DNA of 48,356 nucleotides from Neisseria sp. (GTDB lineage: Bacteria; Pseudomonadota; Gammaproteobacteria; Burkholderiales; Neisseriaceae), in assembly GCA_030538415.1 (NCBI GenBank), contig JAUNTY010000017.1:1-48356 (forward strand). Direction: 5' to 3'. The translations under genes and the position numbers were made by a program. Position 1 is the first letter of the stretch. Each line of letters opens with the position of its first letter. Positions 1 through 8,856 of the stretch are shown here, in pieces. The notes beneath the pieces are model-generated. The model saw nothing but the letters and a program-made list of their open reading frames with translations, was not told the DNA's origin and ran no database searches.

Positions 1-77
1 GGACAAGCAAAGCCAGGCTTTGCACTGGGCACCCGCCTGCGCGGGTGCGACGGGCGGGGGAATTTTGCAAAGGTCTC
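1..77 (-). repeat. F1 mini-element, one end (continues beyond window)
   Basis: This is one end of the F1 repeat seen more fully at 20591, 30318 and 35776. It shows the subterminal GC-rich inverted repeat (cacccgcctgcgcgggtg) followed by the outer end ttttgcaaaggtctc at 63-77. The flank at 78-82 is tatct, which matches the interior of the Correia-type core (compare 39131-39140). The element therefore appears inserted in the middle of a Correia-like element whose other half lies outside the window. Confidence 0.75.
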
Positions 78-134
78 TATCTGTACTGTCTGCGGCTTGC
101 TGCCTTGTATCAAATATTAAGTTTAGCCACTATA
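78..134. repeat. Correia-like element type A, right half
   Basis: The sequence runs from tatctgtactgtctgcggc through ttgctgccttg to an end reading ttaagtttagccactata. This matches the right half of the complete type A element at 5236-5343. The left half is displaced by the F1 insertion at 1-77. A further diverged end-like stretch (aattaagttttccctctata) follows at about 136-155. Confidence 0.75.
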
Positions 135-200
135 GGAATTAAGTTTTCCCTCTATACCCGCGAAAACAGTGCAGGCAAAGGTCTCAGGCCGTCTGAGCAC

Positions 201-228
201 AAAAAAGCAGCCGTTAACGGCTGCTTTT
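201..228 (-). terminator. Terminator of the formate dehydrogenase operon
   Basis: A perfect hairpin, agcagccgtt/aacggctgct, is flanked by A and T runs on either side. It lies 14 bp past the fdnI stop codon and can act in both directions. Confidence 0.85.
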
Positions 229-241
229 ACATCAATACGGC

Positions 242-910
242 TTATTGCTTTTTCGGCGTGATGTCGGGTTTGGCCTTGTCTTGCCCTGCTTTGGCATTTT
301 TTTCCATCACCTCCCGATACCAGCGCGGATGGTGTTTTTTCGCCCAGGTTTGGGTAACCACGCCCTCGACCATGGCGCGGATGGTGCCTTTCACCCAGAA
401 AGCGGCATACACGTGCACAATGATGCCGGCAATCAGAATCAGCGCGGCCCAAGCATGAAACAGCAAGGCCAGACGGATAAGCGGAATCGGAAACAGTTCG
501 GCAAAATAAGGCCGCCAGGCAATGATGCCGGTGCAGAGCAGTACAATCATACAGGCGGTCATCAGCCAAAACATGCCCTTCTGGCCGCCGTTGTATTTGC
601 CGATGTCGCCCACTTCATGCCCTTTGAGCACGGTTTTCACCGACTTCATCCATTTGATGTCTTCTTTATCGACAAAATTGTATTTCCAGTAACGGAAAAA
701 CTGCACGAAAAAGCCGACAAACATCACCACACCGACGAAGGGGTGGATAATCCGCGCCAATTGCGGCGTGCCGAACACACCGGTGAGCCAGAAAAAGGCG
801 GGATAGAAAAACGCCAGGCCGGAAATGGCCAGCAACACAAAGCATACGGCCACAATCCAGTGGTTGATGCGCTCGCTGCGCTTGTAGCGCTGAATCAGTT
901 TTTCTTTCAT
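242..910 (-). CDS. fdnI: Formate dehydrogenase gamma subunit (cytochrome b556)
   Basis: This 222-residue membrane subunit of respiratory formate dehydrogenase carries haem b and passes electrons from the iron-sulfur subunit to quinone. The sequence shows a short basic N-terminus (KEKLIQRYKRSERINHW) and four hydrophobic segments at about residues 15-40, 52-72, 113-135 and 150-170. Histidines at the membrane faces (HW, HPF, HAWA, HVY) are typical haem ligands of the family. The start codon overlaps the fdxH stop as TAATG, so translation is probably coupled. It is the last gene of fdnG-fdxH-fdnI and is followed by a strong terminator. Length is normal for the family. Confidence 0.95.
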   Translation of the reverse strand: MKEKLIQRYKRSERINHWIVAVCFVLLAISGLAFFYPAFFWLTGVFGTPQLARIIHPFVGVVMFVGFFVQFFRYWKYNFVDKEDIKWMKSVKTVLKGHEVGDIGKYNGGQKGMFWLMTACMIVLLCTGIIAWRPYFAELFPIPLIRLALLFHAWAALILIAGIIVHVYAAFWVKGTIRAMVEGVVTQTWAKKHHPRWYREVMEKNAKAGQDKAKPDITPKKQ

Positions 911-1824
911 TATGCGTCCTCCTCGCCGTCCAGGGTTTTGCCGTCTTTACCGATGACTTCGGGCGCTTCTTCTTCGGCTTTGTTGGGGCCGACGGTGATG
1001 TAGTGGAAAAAGCCTGTCAGGGTGGCGGCGGCGATGCCGATGGTGGCCAGCGGTTTCAAAAAGCCTTTCCAGAGCTTGACGGTCGGGCTGATGCTCGGGT
1101 TTTCGGGCAGGCCGTGATAGAGACCGGGGCGGTCGGCATGGTGCAGGACATACATCACATGGGTGCCGCCCACGCCTTCGGGGTCATACAGGCCGGCCTT
1201 GTCGTAACCGCGGTTGTTTAAGTCTTTAATCCGCTCGGCGGCCACGCCTTTCATGTCTTCTTTGGTGCCGAATTGAATCGCGCCGGTCGGGCAGGTTTTC
1301 ACACAGGCGGGCTCTTGGCCGACGGCGACGCGGTCGGAGCAAAGCGTGCATTTGTAGGCGCGCTTGTCTTTTTTGTCGATGCGCGGCACGTTAAACGGGC
1401 AGCCTGAAATGCAGTAGCCGCAGCCGATGCAGTTTTCTTCATGAAAATCCACAATGCCGTTGTGATATTGGATAATCGCGCCGGGCGACGGGCAGGCTTT
1501 CAGGCAGCCCGGGTCGGCGCAGTGCATGCAGCCGTCTTTGCGGATCAGCCATTCGAGCTTGCCGTTTTCCTCGACTTCGCTGAAACGCATCACCGTCCAG
1601 CTTTTCGAGGTCATGTCCATCGGATTGTCGTACACGCCGTGGTTGGTGCCTATTTCGTCGCGGATGTCGTTCCATTCCGAGCAGGCCACCTGGCAGGCCT
1701 TGCAGCCGATGCAGGTGGTGACGTCAATCAGTTTGGCCACTTCCTCCGGCCGGCGCACGCCCGGCGGCGGGGTGATGCCTGCGGTGGCGGAACGGCGTTT
1801 GATATCGAGAGATTGTAATGCCAT
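910..1824 (-). CDS. fdxH: Formate dehydrogenase iron-sulfur (beta) subunit
   Basis: This 304-residue electron-transfer subunit links the catalytic FdnG to the cytochrome FdnI. Four ferredoxin-type cysteine groups are visible: [35 protein letters not shown], and a CTLC group completed by CVKTC. These are the ligands for four [4Fe-4S] clusters. A single hydrophobic helix near residues 255-275 ([15 protein letters not shown]) is the expected membrane anchor. The start is preceded by AAGGAA. The gene lies 12 bp downstream of fdnG and overlaps fdnI by one base. Nothing looks damaged. Confidence 0.96.
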   Translation of the reverse strand: MALQSLDIKRRSATAGITPPPGVRRPEEVAKLIDVTTCIGCKACQVACSEWNDIRDEIGTNHGVYDNPMDMTSKSWTVMRFSEVEENGKLEWLIRKDGCMHCADPGCLKACPSPGAIIQYHNGIVDFHEENCIGCGYCISGCPFNVPRIDKKDKRAYKCTLCSDRVAVGQEPACVKTCPTGAIQFGTKEDMKGVAAERIKDLNNRGYDKAGLYDPEGVGGTHVMYVLHHADRPGLYHGLPENPSISPTVKLWKGFLKPLATIGIAAATLTGFFHYITVGPNKAEEEAPEVIGKDGKTLDGEEDA

Positions 1825-1836
1825 GGTTTCCGTTCC

Positions 1837-4800
1837 TTATGCTTTTTCGATGTTGACCAAGAAGGTTTTGTATTCGGGCGTTTGGGTGTTGGCATCGCCC
1901 ACAAACGGAGTGAGCGTATTGACGATAAACTGCTTCTCGCCGGATGCGTTTACCCAGCCGCCATGCAAAGGAATGCCGACCTGATGCACGGTTTGGCCGT
2001 TAATCTGCAACGGCACGACGCGCTTGGTCACCACGGCCTTGGCCTTGATCCAGGCGCGCTTGGAGCTGACTTTCACCCAGTCGCCTTTTTCAATGCCTTT
2101 TTCTTTCGCCAATTCTTCGCTGATTTCGATGAATTGCTGCGGTTGCGCAATCATCAAGAGCTTCACTGATTTGGTCCAAAACTGGAAATGCTCGGTCAGG
2201 CGGTAGGTGGTGCCCACATAAGGGAACTCTTCGTGCGTGCCGATGCGGTCTTTCACGCTGTCAAACAGGCGCATGGCGGGCGTTTGTATCACTTTCGGAT
2301 GCAGCGGGTTGGTGCCGATGGGCGATTCCAGCGGCTCGTAATGCTCGGGGAAGGGGCCGTCGACCAGCTTGCGCGCGCAAAACAGGCGGCCGACGCCTTC
2401 TTCGTTCATGATAAACGGATTCATGCCCGAATCGGGGGCGGCATCGGCCTTGAAGTCGGCCACATCGGCGCCGGTCCATTTTTTGCCGTCCCAGTGAATC
2501 AGCACACGGTTGGGATCCCACGGTTTTCCGCTCGGGTCGCAAGAGGCGCGGTTGTAGATGATGCGGCGGTTGGCAGGCCATGCCCATGCCCATTTCGGCG
2601 TGTTGCCGAGACCGCTGTCGGTGTTGTCGCGACGGTCCATCTGGTTGCCCGCTTCGGTCCAGGAGCCGGAAAAAATCCAGGTGGCGCATTCGGTGCTGCC
2701 GTCATCGCGCAACTGGGCAAAGCCGTCGAGCAGCTCGCCTTTTTTGCGGATGATGTTGCCTTCGGCATCCTTGATGTCGGCCAAAGCGTAACCGTTGGAT
2801 TCTTTGGCCATTTCTTCCGGCGTCGGGCCGTAGGGGTTTTTGTAGTGCCAGGCCAGTTTGGTAATCGGCTCGGGCGCGGTACCGCCCTCTTTTTCATACA
2901 GCTCTTTCAGAAGCATGTGCAATTCGCCGAGGATATCCAAATCCGGCAGGGCTTCACCGGGCGGTTTGGCGCCCGGGTGGTGCCATTGCAGCCAGCGCGA
3001 AGAGTTCACAATCGAGCCTGCTTCCTCGGCAAAACAGGGTGTGGGCAGACGGAACACTTCGGTCTGGATTTTGGCGGGATCCACATCATGCGCATCGCCG
3101 TGGTTTTCCCAGAAGGTGGCGGTTTCGGTGTTGAGTGGATCCATCACCACCATGTATTTCAGCTTCGAAAACGCTTCGGTCACGCGGCTGGCATCGGGGA
3201 ACGAGCCTTGAGCATTGAAGCCCTGCACCAGCAGCCCGTTGACCTCGCCCTGATACATCAATTCGGTGAGCTGCAAAATGTCGTACATTTTGTCCCATTT
3301 CGGCAGCCAGTCGTAGCCCCAGTTGTTTTCGCGGGTGGCATTTTCGCCATACATCCATTTGAGGAAGCTGACGAAAAAAGCAGGCGTGTTGCTCCAATAG
3401 TTGAGCTGGCCGGGCTGCAGGGCTTTGGGGGTTTGCTTTTCGATGTAGTCGGCAAATGTCGGATGACGGAATTCGTTCGGCAGCGACAAATAACCCGGCA
3501 GCGCCGTCGACAGCAGCCCCAAATCCGACAAGCCCTGAATATTCGAGTGGCCGCGCAAGGCATTTACGCCGCCGCCCGACATGCCGATGTTGCCCAGCAG
3601 CAGCTGAACCATTGCCATGGTGCGGATAATCTGGCTGCCGGTGGTGTGTTGCGTCCAGCCCAATGCATACAGAATGGTGCCCGCTTTATCGGGCGCGGCC
3701 ATTTCGCCCCATGCTTCGGCCACTTTCAGAAAGTCTTCCTTGCTCGTGCCGCAGATGGTGTTCATCATGTCGAGCGTGTAGCGCGAATAATGTTGTTTCA
3801 TCAATTGCCACACGCTGCGCGGATGCTGCAGCGTCGGGTCGGTTTGGGCATAACCCTGGCCATCGAGCGCATAAAACCAGCTTTCGCTGTCGTATTGTTT
3901 TTTATTGTCATCGTAGCCGGAAAACATGCCTTCGTCGAAATCAAACCCGTCGGCCACGATAAAGCTGGCATTGGTATAGGATTTAACGTATTCCCATTGA
4001 ATTTTATCGTTTTCAATCAGCCAGTTGATTAACGCACCCAAAAAAGCGATGTCGCTGCCGGATCGCACCGGCGCGTAAAAATCGGCCACAGCGGCGGTGC
4101 GGTTGAAGCGCGGGTCGACCACGAATAATTTGGTGCCTTTTTTCTTTTTCGCCTCGATTACCCATTTGAAGCCGACAGGGTGCGCTTCGGCGGCATTGCC
4201 GCCCATCACCATGATGAAATCGGCATGCTGGATGTCGACAAACGTATTGGTCATCGCGCCGCGGCCGAAGGTGGAAGCCAGCGCCGACACGGTCGGACCG
4301 TGGCACACGCGCGCCTGCGCATCGGTGGCGACGATGCCGAGCGAGCGCATCCATTTTTGGGTGAGGATGCCGGTTTCATTGGAAGAGGCGGATGCCGTCA
4401 GCATGCCCAGTGTCGGCAGGCGGTGTACGGGTACGCCGTTTTCGTTTTCCACAATCAGGTTGGCATCGCGGTCGTCTTTGATGTGGCGGGCGATGCGGCT
4501 GAGCGCTTCATGCCATGAAATGCGTTTCCATTCGTTGCTGCCGGGCTCGCGCACTTCGGGAAAGTGCAGGCGGTTTTTGCTGTGGACAAAATCAATCAGC
4601 GATGCGCCTTTCGGGCAGAGCGAGCCGCGGCTGACCGGATGATCGGGGTCGCCTTCAATATGGAAAATGGATTTTTTGGCGTTTTTCGCGCCGTCGCCGA
4701 GGCTGTATAGAATCGTGCCGCAGCCGACCGAGCAATAAGTACAGTTGTTGCGCGCTTCCGATGCCTTGAGTAATTTGTATTGGCGCACCTCCGCCCACGC

Positions 4801-4890
4801 ATTGGTCGGCATCATGCCCATCACCGCCAGACCGGACGCGCCTGCGCCGGCGGCGGTTACCTTGAAAAACTGCCGTCTGGTTACATTCAT
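1837..4890 (-). CDS. fdnG: Formate dehydrogenase catalytic (alpha) subunit, cysteine form
   Basis: This 1017-residue molybdopterin enzyme oxidises formate to CO2, probably on the periplasmic side. The N-terminus is a twin-arginine signal (TRRQFFK, then a hydrophobic stretch ending near NAWA), so it should be exported folded. Cysteines 50, 53, 57 and 92 form the N-terminal [4Fe-4S] motif. The active-site segment ARVCHGPTV places a TGC cysteine codon at residue 196, where Escherichia coli FdnG uses selenocysteine encoded by TGA; no in-frame TGA occurs here. The large C-terminal dinucleotide-binding domain is complete. The start is supported by AGGAAT. Chaperone and maturation genes (fdhD, fdhE) are not in the window. 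Confidence 0.96.
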   Translation of the reverse strand: MNVTRRQFFKVTAAGAGASGLAVMGMMPTNAWAEVRQYKLLKASEARNNCTYCSVGCGTILYSLGDGAKNAKKSIFHIEGDPDHPVSRGSLCPKGASLIDFVHSKNRLHFPEVREPGSNEWKRISWHEALSRIARHIKDDRDANLIVENENGVPVHRLPTLGMLTASASSNETGILTQKWMRSLGIVATDAQARVCHGPTVSALASTFGRGAMTNTFVDIQHADFIMVMGGNAAEAHPVGFKWVIEAKKKKGTKLFVVDPRFNRTAAVADFYAPVRSGSDIAFLGALINWLIENDKIQWEYVKSYTNASFIVADGFDFDEGMFSGYDDNKKQYDSESWFYALDGQGYAQTDPTLQHPRSVWQLMKQHYSRYTLDMMNTICGTSKEDFLKVAEAWGEMAAPDKAGTILYALGWTQHTTGSQIIRTMAMVQLLLGNIGMSGGGVNALRGHSNIQGLSDLGLLSTALPGYLSLPNEFRHPTFADYIEKQTPKALQPGQLNYWSNTPAFFVSFLKWMYGENATRENNWGYDWLPKWDKMYDILQLTELMYQGEVNGLLVQGFNAQGSFPDASRVTEAFSKLKYMVVMDPLNTETATFWENHGDAHDVDPAKIQTEVFRLPTPCFAEEAGSIVNSSRWLQWHHPGAKPPGEALPDLDILGELHMLLKELYEKEGGTAPEPITKLAWHYKNPYGPTPEEMAKESNGYALADIKDAEGNIIRKKGELLDGFAQLRDDGSTECATWIFSGSWTEAGNQMDRRDNTDSGLGNTPKWAWAWPANRRIIYNRASCDPSGKPWDPNRVLIHWDGKKWTGADVADFKADAAPDSGMNPFIMNEEGVGRLFCARKLVDGPFPEHYEPLESPIGTNPLHPKVIQTPAMRLFDSVKDRIGTHEEFPYVGTTYRLTEHFQFWTKSVKLLMIAQPQQFIEISEELAKEKGIEKGDWVKVSSKRAWIKAKAVVTKRVVPLQINGQTVHQVGIPLHGGWVNASGEKQFIVNTLTPFVGDANTQTPEYKTFLVNIEKA

Positions 4891-5185
4891 GATTGTATTC
4901 CTGCCTAAATTTTTTTAGCCGTCTTTTCAGACGGCCTTTTTATTCGTTTACATTTAAATTGTTTGCAGCCGCACCGGCATGAGCCGTTTGTCGTCTCATC
5001 CGATATAACTAGGCAATGTAGCGGATTGTAAGACATATAGAGAGAAATAGTCTAATTTTATTTAAAATACTGCTTTATTGATTTTAATTATCATTATTTA
5101 AATAGCAAGTTGTCAAGACCGTCTGCACAGGGTTTTCAGACGGCCTGAAGCCTTTGTAAAATAGCAACAGGCATTGCGCCCGAAA
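4891..5185. other. Leader and promoter region of the fdn operon
   Basis: This stretch of about 300 bp has no gene. A hairpin built from a degenerate DUS pair (gccgtc...gacggc, 4918-4935) lies about 28 bp upstream of fdnG, with a T run on its plus-strand side. The part at 5030-5110 is AT-rich and is the likely promoter region. I could not find a convincing FNR box. One DUS lies near 5133. Confidence 0.5.
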
Positions 5186-5397
5186 TATAGTCGTTTCAAT
5201 TTAGATTGATACAGCGTTGCTGCGCCTTGCCGTACTATAGTGGTTAAACTTAATATTTGATACAAGGCAGCAAGCCGCAGACAGTACAGAGAGTACGGCA
5301 AGGTGCTGCAACGCCGTAGCAGATATTAAGTTTAGCCACTATATCTGTACTGTCTGTGGCTTGCTGCCTTGTCTCAATCTAAATTGAAACGACTATA
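5186..5397. repeat. Correia-like element type B, interrupted by a type A element
   Basis: The outer ends read tatagtcgtttcaatttaga on the left and its inverse on the right (ending 5397). Removing 5236-5343 restores an element of about 106 bp that is nearly identical to the uninterrupted copy at 39085-39190. The junction gtac-ta-tctgtac is intact there and split here. Confidence 0.9.
5236..5343. repeat. Correia-like element type A, nested in a type B element
   Basis: This 108-bp element has inverted ends tatagtggttaaacttaata and tattaagtttagccactata. The core acaaggcagcaagccgcag is shared with the other types. It sits at a TA in the core of the surrounding type B element, with TA on both sides, as expected for Correia elements. 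Confidence 0.9.
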
Positions 5398-5443
5398 CAA
5401 AAGCATCCGGAGCGGCGGTTTTACCGCTCCGGATGCTTTTGTA
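5398..5443. terminator. Long GC-rich hairpin, possible bidirectional terminator
   Basis: A perfect stem of about 18 bp (caaaagcatccggagcgg with its inverse) encloses an 8-nt loop and has A/T runs at both ends. It lies between the fdn operon and the tetR gene, immediately beyond a repeat element. It may be a terminator or part of a repeat. Confidence 0.5.
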
Positions 5444-5565
5444 TTTCATATAGCAATTCACGCCAAACAATCCAAGACAGCGAATCGAAGACGGTGCGCC
5501 TGATGCTGCAAGACGAGGCGACATTGGCGTGTTTCTTATTTTAATGGACTATAAAATCCGCCAGC

Positions 5566-5636
5566 TATAGTCGTTTCAATTTAGATTGAGACAAGGCGAG
5601 CCAACGCCGTAGCAGAAACTCATTTCTCCGACTATA
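5566..5636. repeat. Chimeric short Correia-like element (B left end, C right end)
   Basis: The left end is type B (tatagtcgtttcaatttaga) and the right end is type C (catttctccgactata). The 71-bp element lacks most of the core and keeps only acaaggcgagccaacgccgt. The two ends do not pair beyond their outermost bases. Confidence 0.8.
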
Positions 5637-5657
5637 CGGCATCAGGCCGTTTGAAAC

Positions 5658-6317
5658 TTACATGCAGGACGAGTCCAGCGACAAAGAAGCCAGCGTTTCA
5701 TCGAATTCGGGCACATAGCTTTCCAGCAGATACGGGCGCAACAGGCTCAGGGTGCGCTGTATGCCGCGCACTTTCGAATCTTCGGTCAGTCTGGCGCGGC
5801 CGCGCAGGGAGCCGTCGAAATCGAACCAGTATTTGGTGACAATCCACATGTTCATCGCCATATCGGTCATGGCCTGCTCATCGGCGCGGATAATGTCGAG
5901 GCCGTTGAGCCGCACCAGCAGCTTCACCAGCAGTGGCGACACTTTGGCCTGGGTGAAATTATTGTGTTCGCCCAAAAGCTCGGCGCTGCGGGCAAGCAAG
6001 GTATTGACGTCGCTGAACAGAAAGCGGTAGCGCCACATCACATCATAGATACCGGCCATATAGTTCACTGCGTCGCACACATTGGTCGGCAGCACGACAT
6101 TGTGCAGGTATTGCAGCAAATCCTCGCTGTAGCGTTTGAAAAGCTGCACGATAATTTCGTCTTTATTGCGGAAATGATAATAGAGATTGCCCGGGCTGAT
6201 GCCCAAGTGGGCGGCAATATGATTGGTGCTGATGTTGCGTTCGCCTTCTTCATTAAACAGCACCAGGCTGGCTTCTACAATACGGTTATACGTATTCGGT
6301 CGGGCTTCTTTTACCAC
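5658..6317 (-). CDS. TetR-family transcriptional regulator
   Basis: This DNA-binding repressor-type protein has about 219 residues. The N-terminal helix-turn-helix is clear: TYNRIVEASLVLFNEEGERN, then TNHIAAHLGISPGNLYYHF, the TetR signature. The C-terminal part is a variable ligand-binding domain I cannot assign. I chose the GTG at 6317 because GAAGGAG lies 5 bases upstream and the protein then begins VVKEARPN, just before the conserved domain. A TTG at 6356 would add 13 residues with poor spacing to a ribosome site. No neighbouring operon reveals its target. It could regulate an efflux or fatty-acid gene, but nothing here shows that. Confidence 0.85.
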   Translation of the reverse strand: MVKEARPNTYNRIVEASLVLFNEEGERNISTNHIAAHLGISPGNLYYHFRNKDEIIVQLFKRYSEDLLQYLHNVVLPTNVCDAVNYMAGIYDVMWRYRFLFSDVNTLLARSAELLGEHNNFTQAKVSPLLVKLLVRLNGLDIIRADEQAMTDMAMNMWIVTKYWFDFDGSLRGRARLTEDSKVRGIQRTLSLLRPYLLESYVPEFDETLASLSLDSSCM

Positions 6318-6439
6318 GATGGCTCCTTCAATCCGGCACAGGCAGCGGCAGGGCAATGCTGCGCCTGAGTCTCCTTGAGATAACTGTAACCTGCATTATT
6401 CACGCCGATTATAGCCAATAATCAACATGATTGCTGTAA

Positions 6440-7477
6440 TCATACTGTAAAAGAAACCGGCAGCCAGTTCGGCTCCGTCTGCAGGGCGATGCCGAATTGC
6501 GCTTGCACCTTGCGGCAGATGTGGCCGGCCAAATCGCGCACGTCCTCAGCCTTTGCCGACTGCTTATTGACCAACACCAAAGCCTGCTTGTCGTGTACCG
6601 CCGCGCCGCCGATTTGAAAACCTTTCAGACGGCATTGGTCGATTAGCCAGCCCGCCGCCAGCTTCACCGAGCCGTCGGCTTGCGGATAATGCGGCATGGC
6701 CGGATATTGCGCCAACAGCGCCGCCGCCGTTTCCGCGCCGACCAGCGGATTTTTAAAGAAACTGCCGACATTGCCAAGCGTTTTCGGGTCGGGCAGTTTG
6801 GCCGAACGAATGGCGCAAACCGCATCGGAAACGTCTTTTGCCGTTGCCGCGCGCCCCGCGCAGCGTTCGGCCAACACCGCCGCCAAATCGCCGTAGCGCA
6901 CATCGGCAGCAAACACTTCGCGCAAGGCAAACACCACCGACACAATCACATAACGCCCCTTGCCCGCCTGCTTGAACAGGCTCTCGCGGTAGGCAAAATC
7001 GCAATCGGCGTTTGCCAACACCACAAAGCCGCCGCTATCCAAATCAAAACAGCGCACCGAATGAATCAGGTCTTTGACTTCCACTCCGTAAGCACCGATG
7101 TTTTGCACCGGCGACGCGCCGACCGTACCCGGAATCAGGCTCAGGTTTTCCAGCCCGCACAAGCCCATCGCCAATGTGTGCACCACAAAATCATGCCACA
7201 CCTCACCCGCTTCGGCCTCAATATAAACCAGGCCGTCTGAACGGAAAAGTTCGCGGATGCCCTTGTTGCGCACCAATACCACCAGCCCCGGATAATCCTG
7301 CATCAGCAAAACATTACTGCCGCCGCCGAGCCACAACACCGTTTCGCGGTCGAATTCGGGCAAGGCGGCAATCTGCGGCAATTCCGCCGCATCCCGCAAC
7401 ACCACCAAATCCCGTGCCCGCGCCTGCAGGCCGAAAGTGTTTAGCGGCGTCAAATCCACATCATGCTCAAGCTGCAT
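6440..7477 (-). CDS. murB: UDP-N-acetylenolpyruvoylglucosamine reductase
   Basis: This 345-residue FAD enzyme makes UDP-N-acetylmuramate with NADPH in the second committed step of peptidoglycan synthesis, in the cytoplasm. FAD-binding motifs GGGSN (51-55) and IPGTVG (115-120) are present, and so is the catalytic serine in NVGSFFKNP (S239). The start ATG overlaps the norM stop as TGATG, and GAGG lies upstream, so this start is preferred over upstream in-frame codons. A DUS at 7232-7241 is translated in frame as part of FRSDGLVY. Length is normal for the type I enzyme. Confidence 0.96.
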   Translation of the reverse strand: MQLEHDVDLTPLNTFGLQARARDLVVLRDAAELPQIAALPEFDRETVLWLGGGSNVLLMQDYPGLVVLVRNKGIRELFRSDGLVYIEAEAGEVWHDFVVHTLAMGLCGLENLSLIPGTVGASPVQNIGAYGVEVKDLIHSVRCFDLDSGGFVVLANADCDFAYRESLFKQAGKGRYVIVSVVFALREVFAADVRYGDLAAVLAERCAGRAATAKDVSDAVCAIRSAKLPDPKTLGNVGSFFKNPLVGAETAAALLAQYPAMPHYPQADGSVKLAAGWLIDQCRLKGFQIGGAAVHDKQALVLVNKQSAKAEDVRDLAGHICRKVQAQFGIALQTEPNWLPVSFTV

Positions 7478-8856
7478 CAAATCATCCTCTTTCTTGCCGC
7501 CATATGACGGCTGCACCGCTCCAGATACCACACCAGCGCCACCGCCGCCACCGTCAGCGACAGTACCAGCGCCGTCCAGAATCCGTAAATCCCCATGTCG
7601 TAGCCATAAGCCAGCCAATAGCCCGGCAGCAGGCCGAAGCCCCAAAACGCCACCGCGTGAATCAGCATCGGCATCCGCGTCAGTTTATAACCGCGCAAAG
7701 CGTAAGACGCCACGCATTGAGTGGAGTCGGCCAGCTGGAACACCGCCGCAAACAGCAACACCGCCGCCGCAATCGCCAACACGCCCGCATCATCGGTATA
7801 CATACCCGCCAACTGATGGCGGAACAGCACCAACACCAGCGCCGTCGCCACCGCCAACACCAGCCCCAACACCAGCGACACGCCCGATACATAGCGCGCC
7901 CGCACATATTCGCCGCGCCCGAGCGAATAGCCCACCCGCACCGTGCCCGCCGCGCCGACACTCTGCGGAATCATATAAATCACCCCGGTGAGGCTGATGA
8001 CCACCTGCTGCGCCGCCACATAATCCGCGCCCTGGCGCGCCACCAGAAACACAATCACCGAAAACAGGCTCACCTCCAGGAAAAACGACAAGCCGATGGG
8101 CATGCCCAGCTTCCAGATTTGCCGGAACACCGCCCCGCTCGGACGGCTAAACCGCGCCATCAGCCCGAACTGGCGGAAATAGCGCTGCCTGGCCACATAC
8201 AGCCACAACACCAGCGCATTAAACCAAAAAACCAATGCCGTCGCCAAACCGCAGCCCGCCCCGCCCAGCGCGGGCATGCCGAATTTACCGTATACAAATG
8301 CATAATTGAGCGGAATATTCAGCAAAAACGCCAGAAAACTCACAATCATGATGACGCGCGGCCGGTTCAGGCTCGACGCATAAGCATGCAGCGCCCGATG
8401 CAGCATCGCCGCCGGCATCGCCAGCCCCGCGAAGCCCATATACAGCGCCATCATTGCCTCAACCTCACCGCCCAAATCCAGCCACGCCTGAAACGGCCAA
8501 ATCAAGAGCCAAGTCAGCAGCATGCCGATGACGCCCAGCATCAGGCCGAACCAGATGCCCTGCCGCCCCGTTTCACCGACCTCATCCGCCCTGCCCGCGC
8601 CGAAAAGCTGCGCAATCATCGGATTGAGCGCCGTCATCACCCCCATAAACGTGATGTAAATCGTCGCAAACACGCTGCTGCCCAGCGCCACCGCCGCCAA
8701 ATCATCTTTGCCCGCGCCGCCCGCCATCACCGTATCCACAAAGCCGATGCCCACCTGCGCCACCTGCGCCACCAGCATCGGCAGCGCCAACACCGCCAGC
8801 TTGTTGATTTCTTTCCTGAACACCGGCCAGGAATACGCATTCAAATCCAGCAACAT
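7477..8856 (-). CDS. norM: MATE-family multidrug efflux transporter
   Basis: This 459-residue inner-membrane protein expels cationic drugs and dyes in exchange for Na+ or H+. The sequence is almost entirely hydrophobic, with about twelve membrane segments. It starts with the family hallmark KEINKLAVLALPMLVAQVAQ, followed by GFVDTVMAG and LNPMIAQLFGAG. Length equals that known for neisserial NorM. The start ATG at 8856 fits the family N-terminus (MLLDLNAYSWPVFRKEI); the longer reading frame upstream has no similarity. It is coupled to murB by a TGATG overlap. A DUS hairpin lies 17 bp upstream in the leader. Confidence 0.95.
   Translation of the reverse strand: MLLDLNAYSWPVFRKEINKLAVLALPMLVAQVAQVGIGFVDTVMAGGAGKDDLAAVALGSSVFATIYITFMGVMTALNPMIAQLFGAGRADEVGETGRQGIWFGLMLGVIGMLLTWLLIWPFQAWLDLGGEVEAMMALYMGFAGLAMPAAMLHRALHAYASSLNRPRVIMIVSFLAFLLNIPLNYAFVYGKFGMPALGGAGCGLATALVFWFNALVLWLYVARQRYFRQFGLMARFSRPSGAVFRQIWKLGMPIGLSFFLEVSLFSVIVFLVARQGADYVAAQQVVISLTGVIYMIPQSVGAAGTVRVGYSLGRGEYVRARYVSGVSLVLGLVLAVATALVLVLFRHQLAGMYTDDAGVLAIAAAVLLFAAVFQLADSTQCVASYALRGYKLTRMPMLIHAVAFWGFGLLPGYWLAYGYDMGIYGFWTALVLSLTVAAVALVWYLERCSRHMAARKRMI

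Noticed and set aside
2188-4032. 614-residue open frame opposite fdnG (and similar long antisense frames at 7174-8898, 28322-30058, 30696-32777)
   Set aside because: They are fully complementary to well-conserved genes, lack ribosome sites and family similarity, and arise from GC-rich third codon positions.
4303-4305. Selenocysteine insertion in FdnG
   Set aside because: The codon is TGC, not TGA, and the whole frame is open without internal stops.
5080-5095. Possible FNR box upstream of fdnG (ttgattttaattatca)
   Set aside because: The half-sites are 6 bp apart rather than 4 and the second is imperfect, so it does not fit TTGAT-N4-ATCAA.
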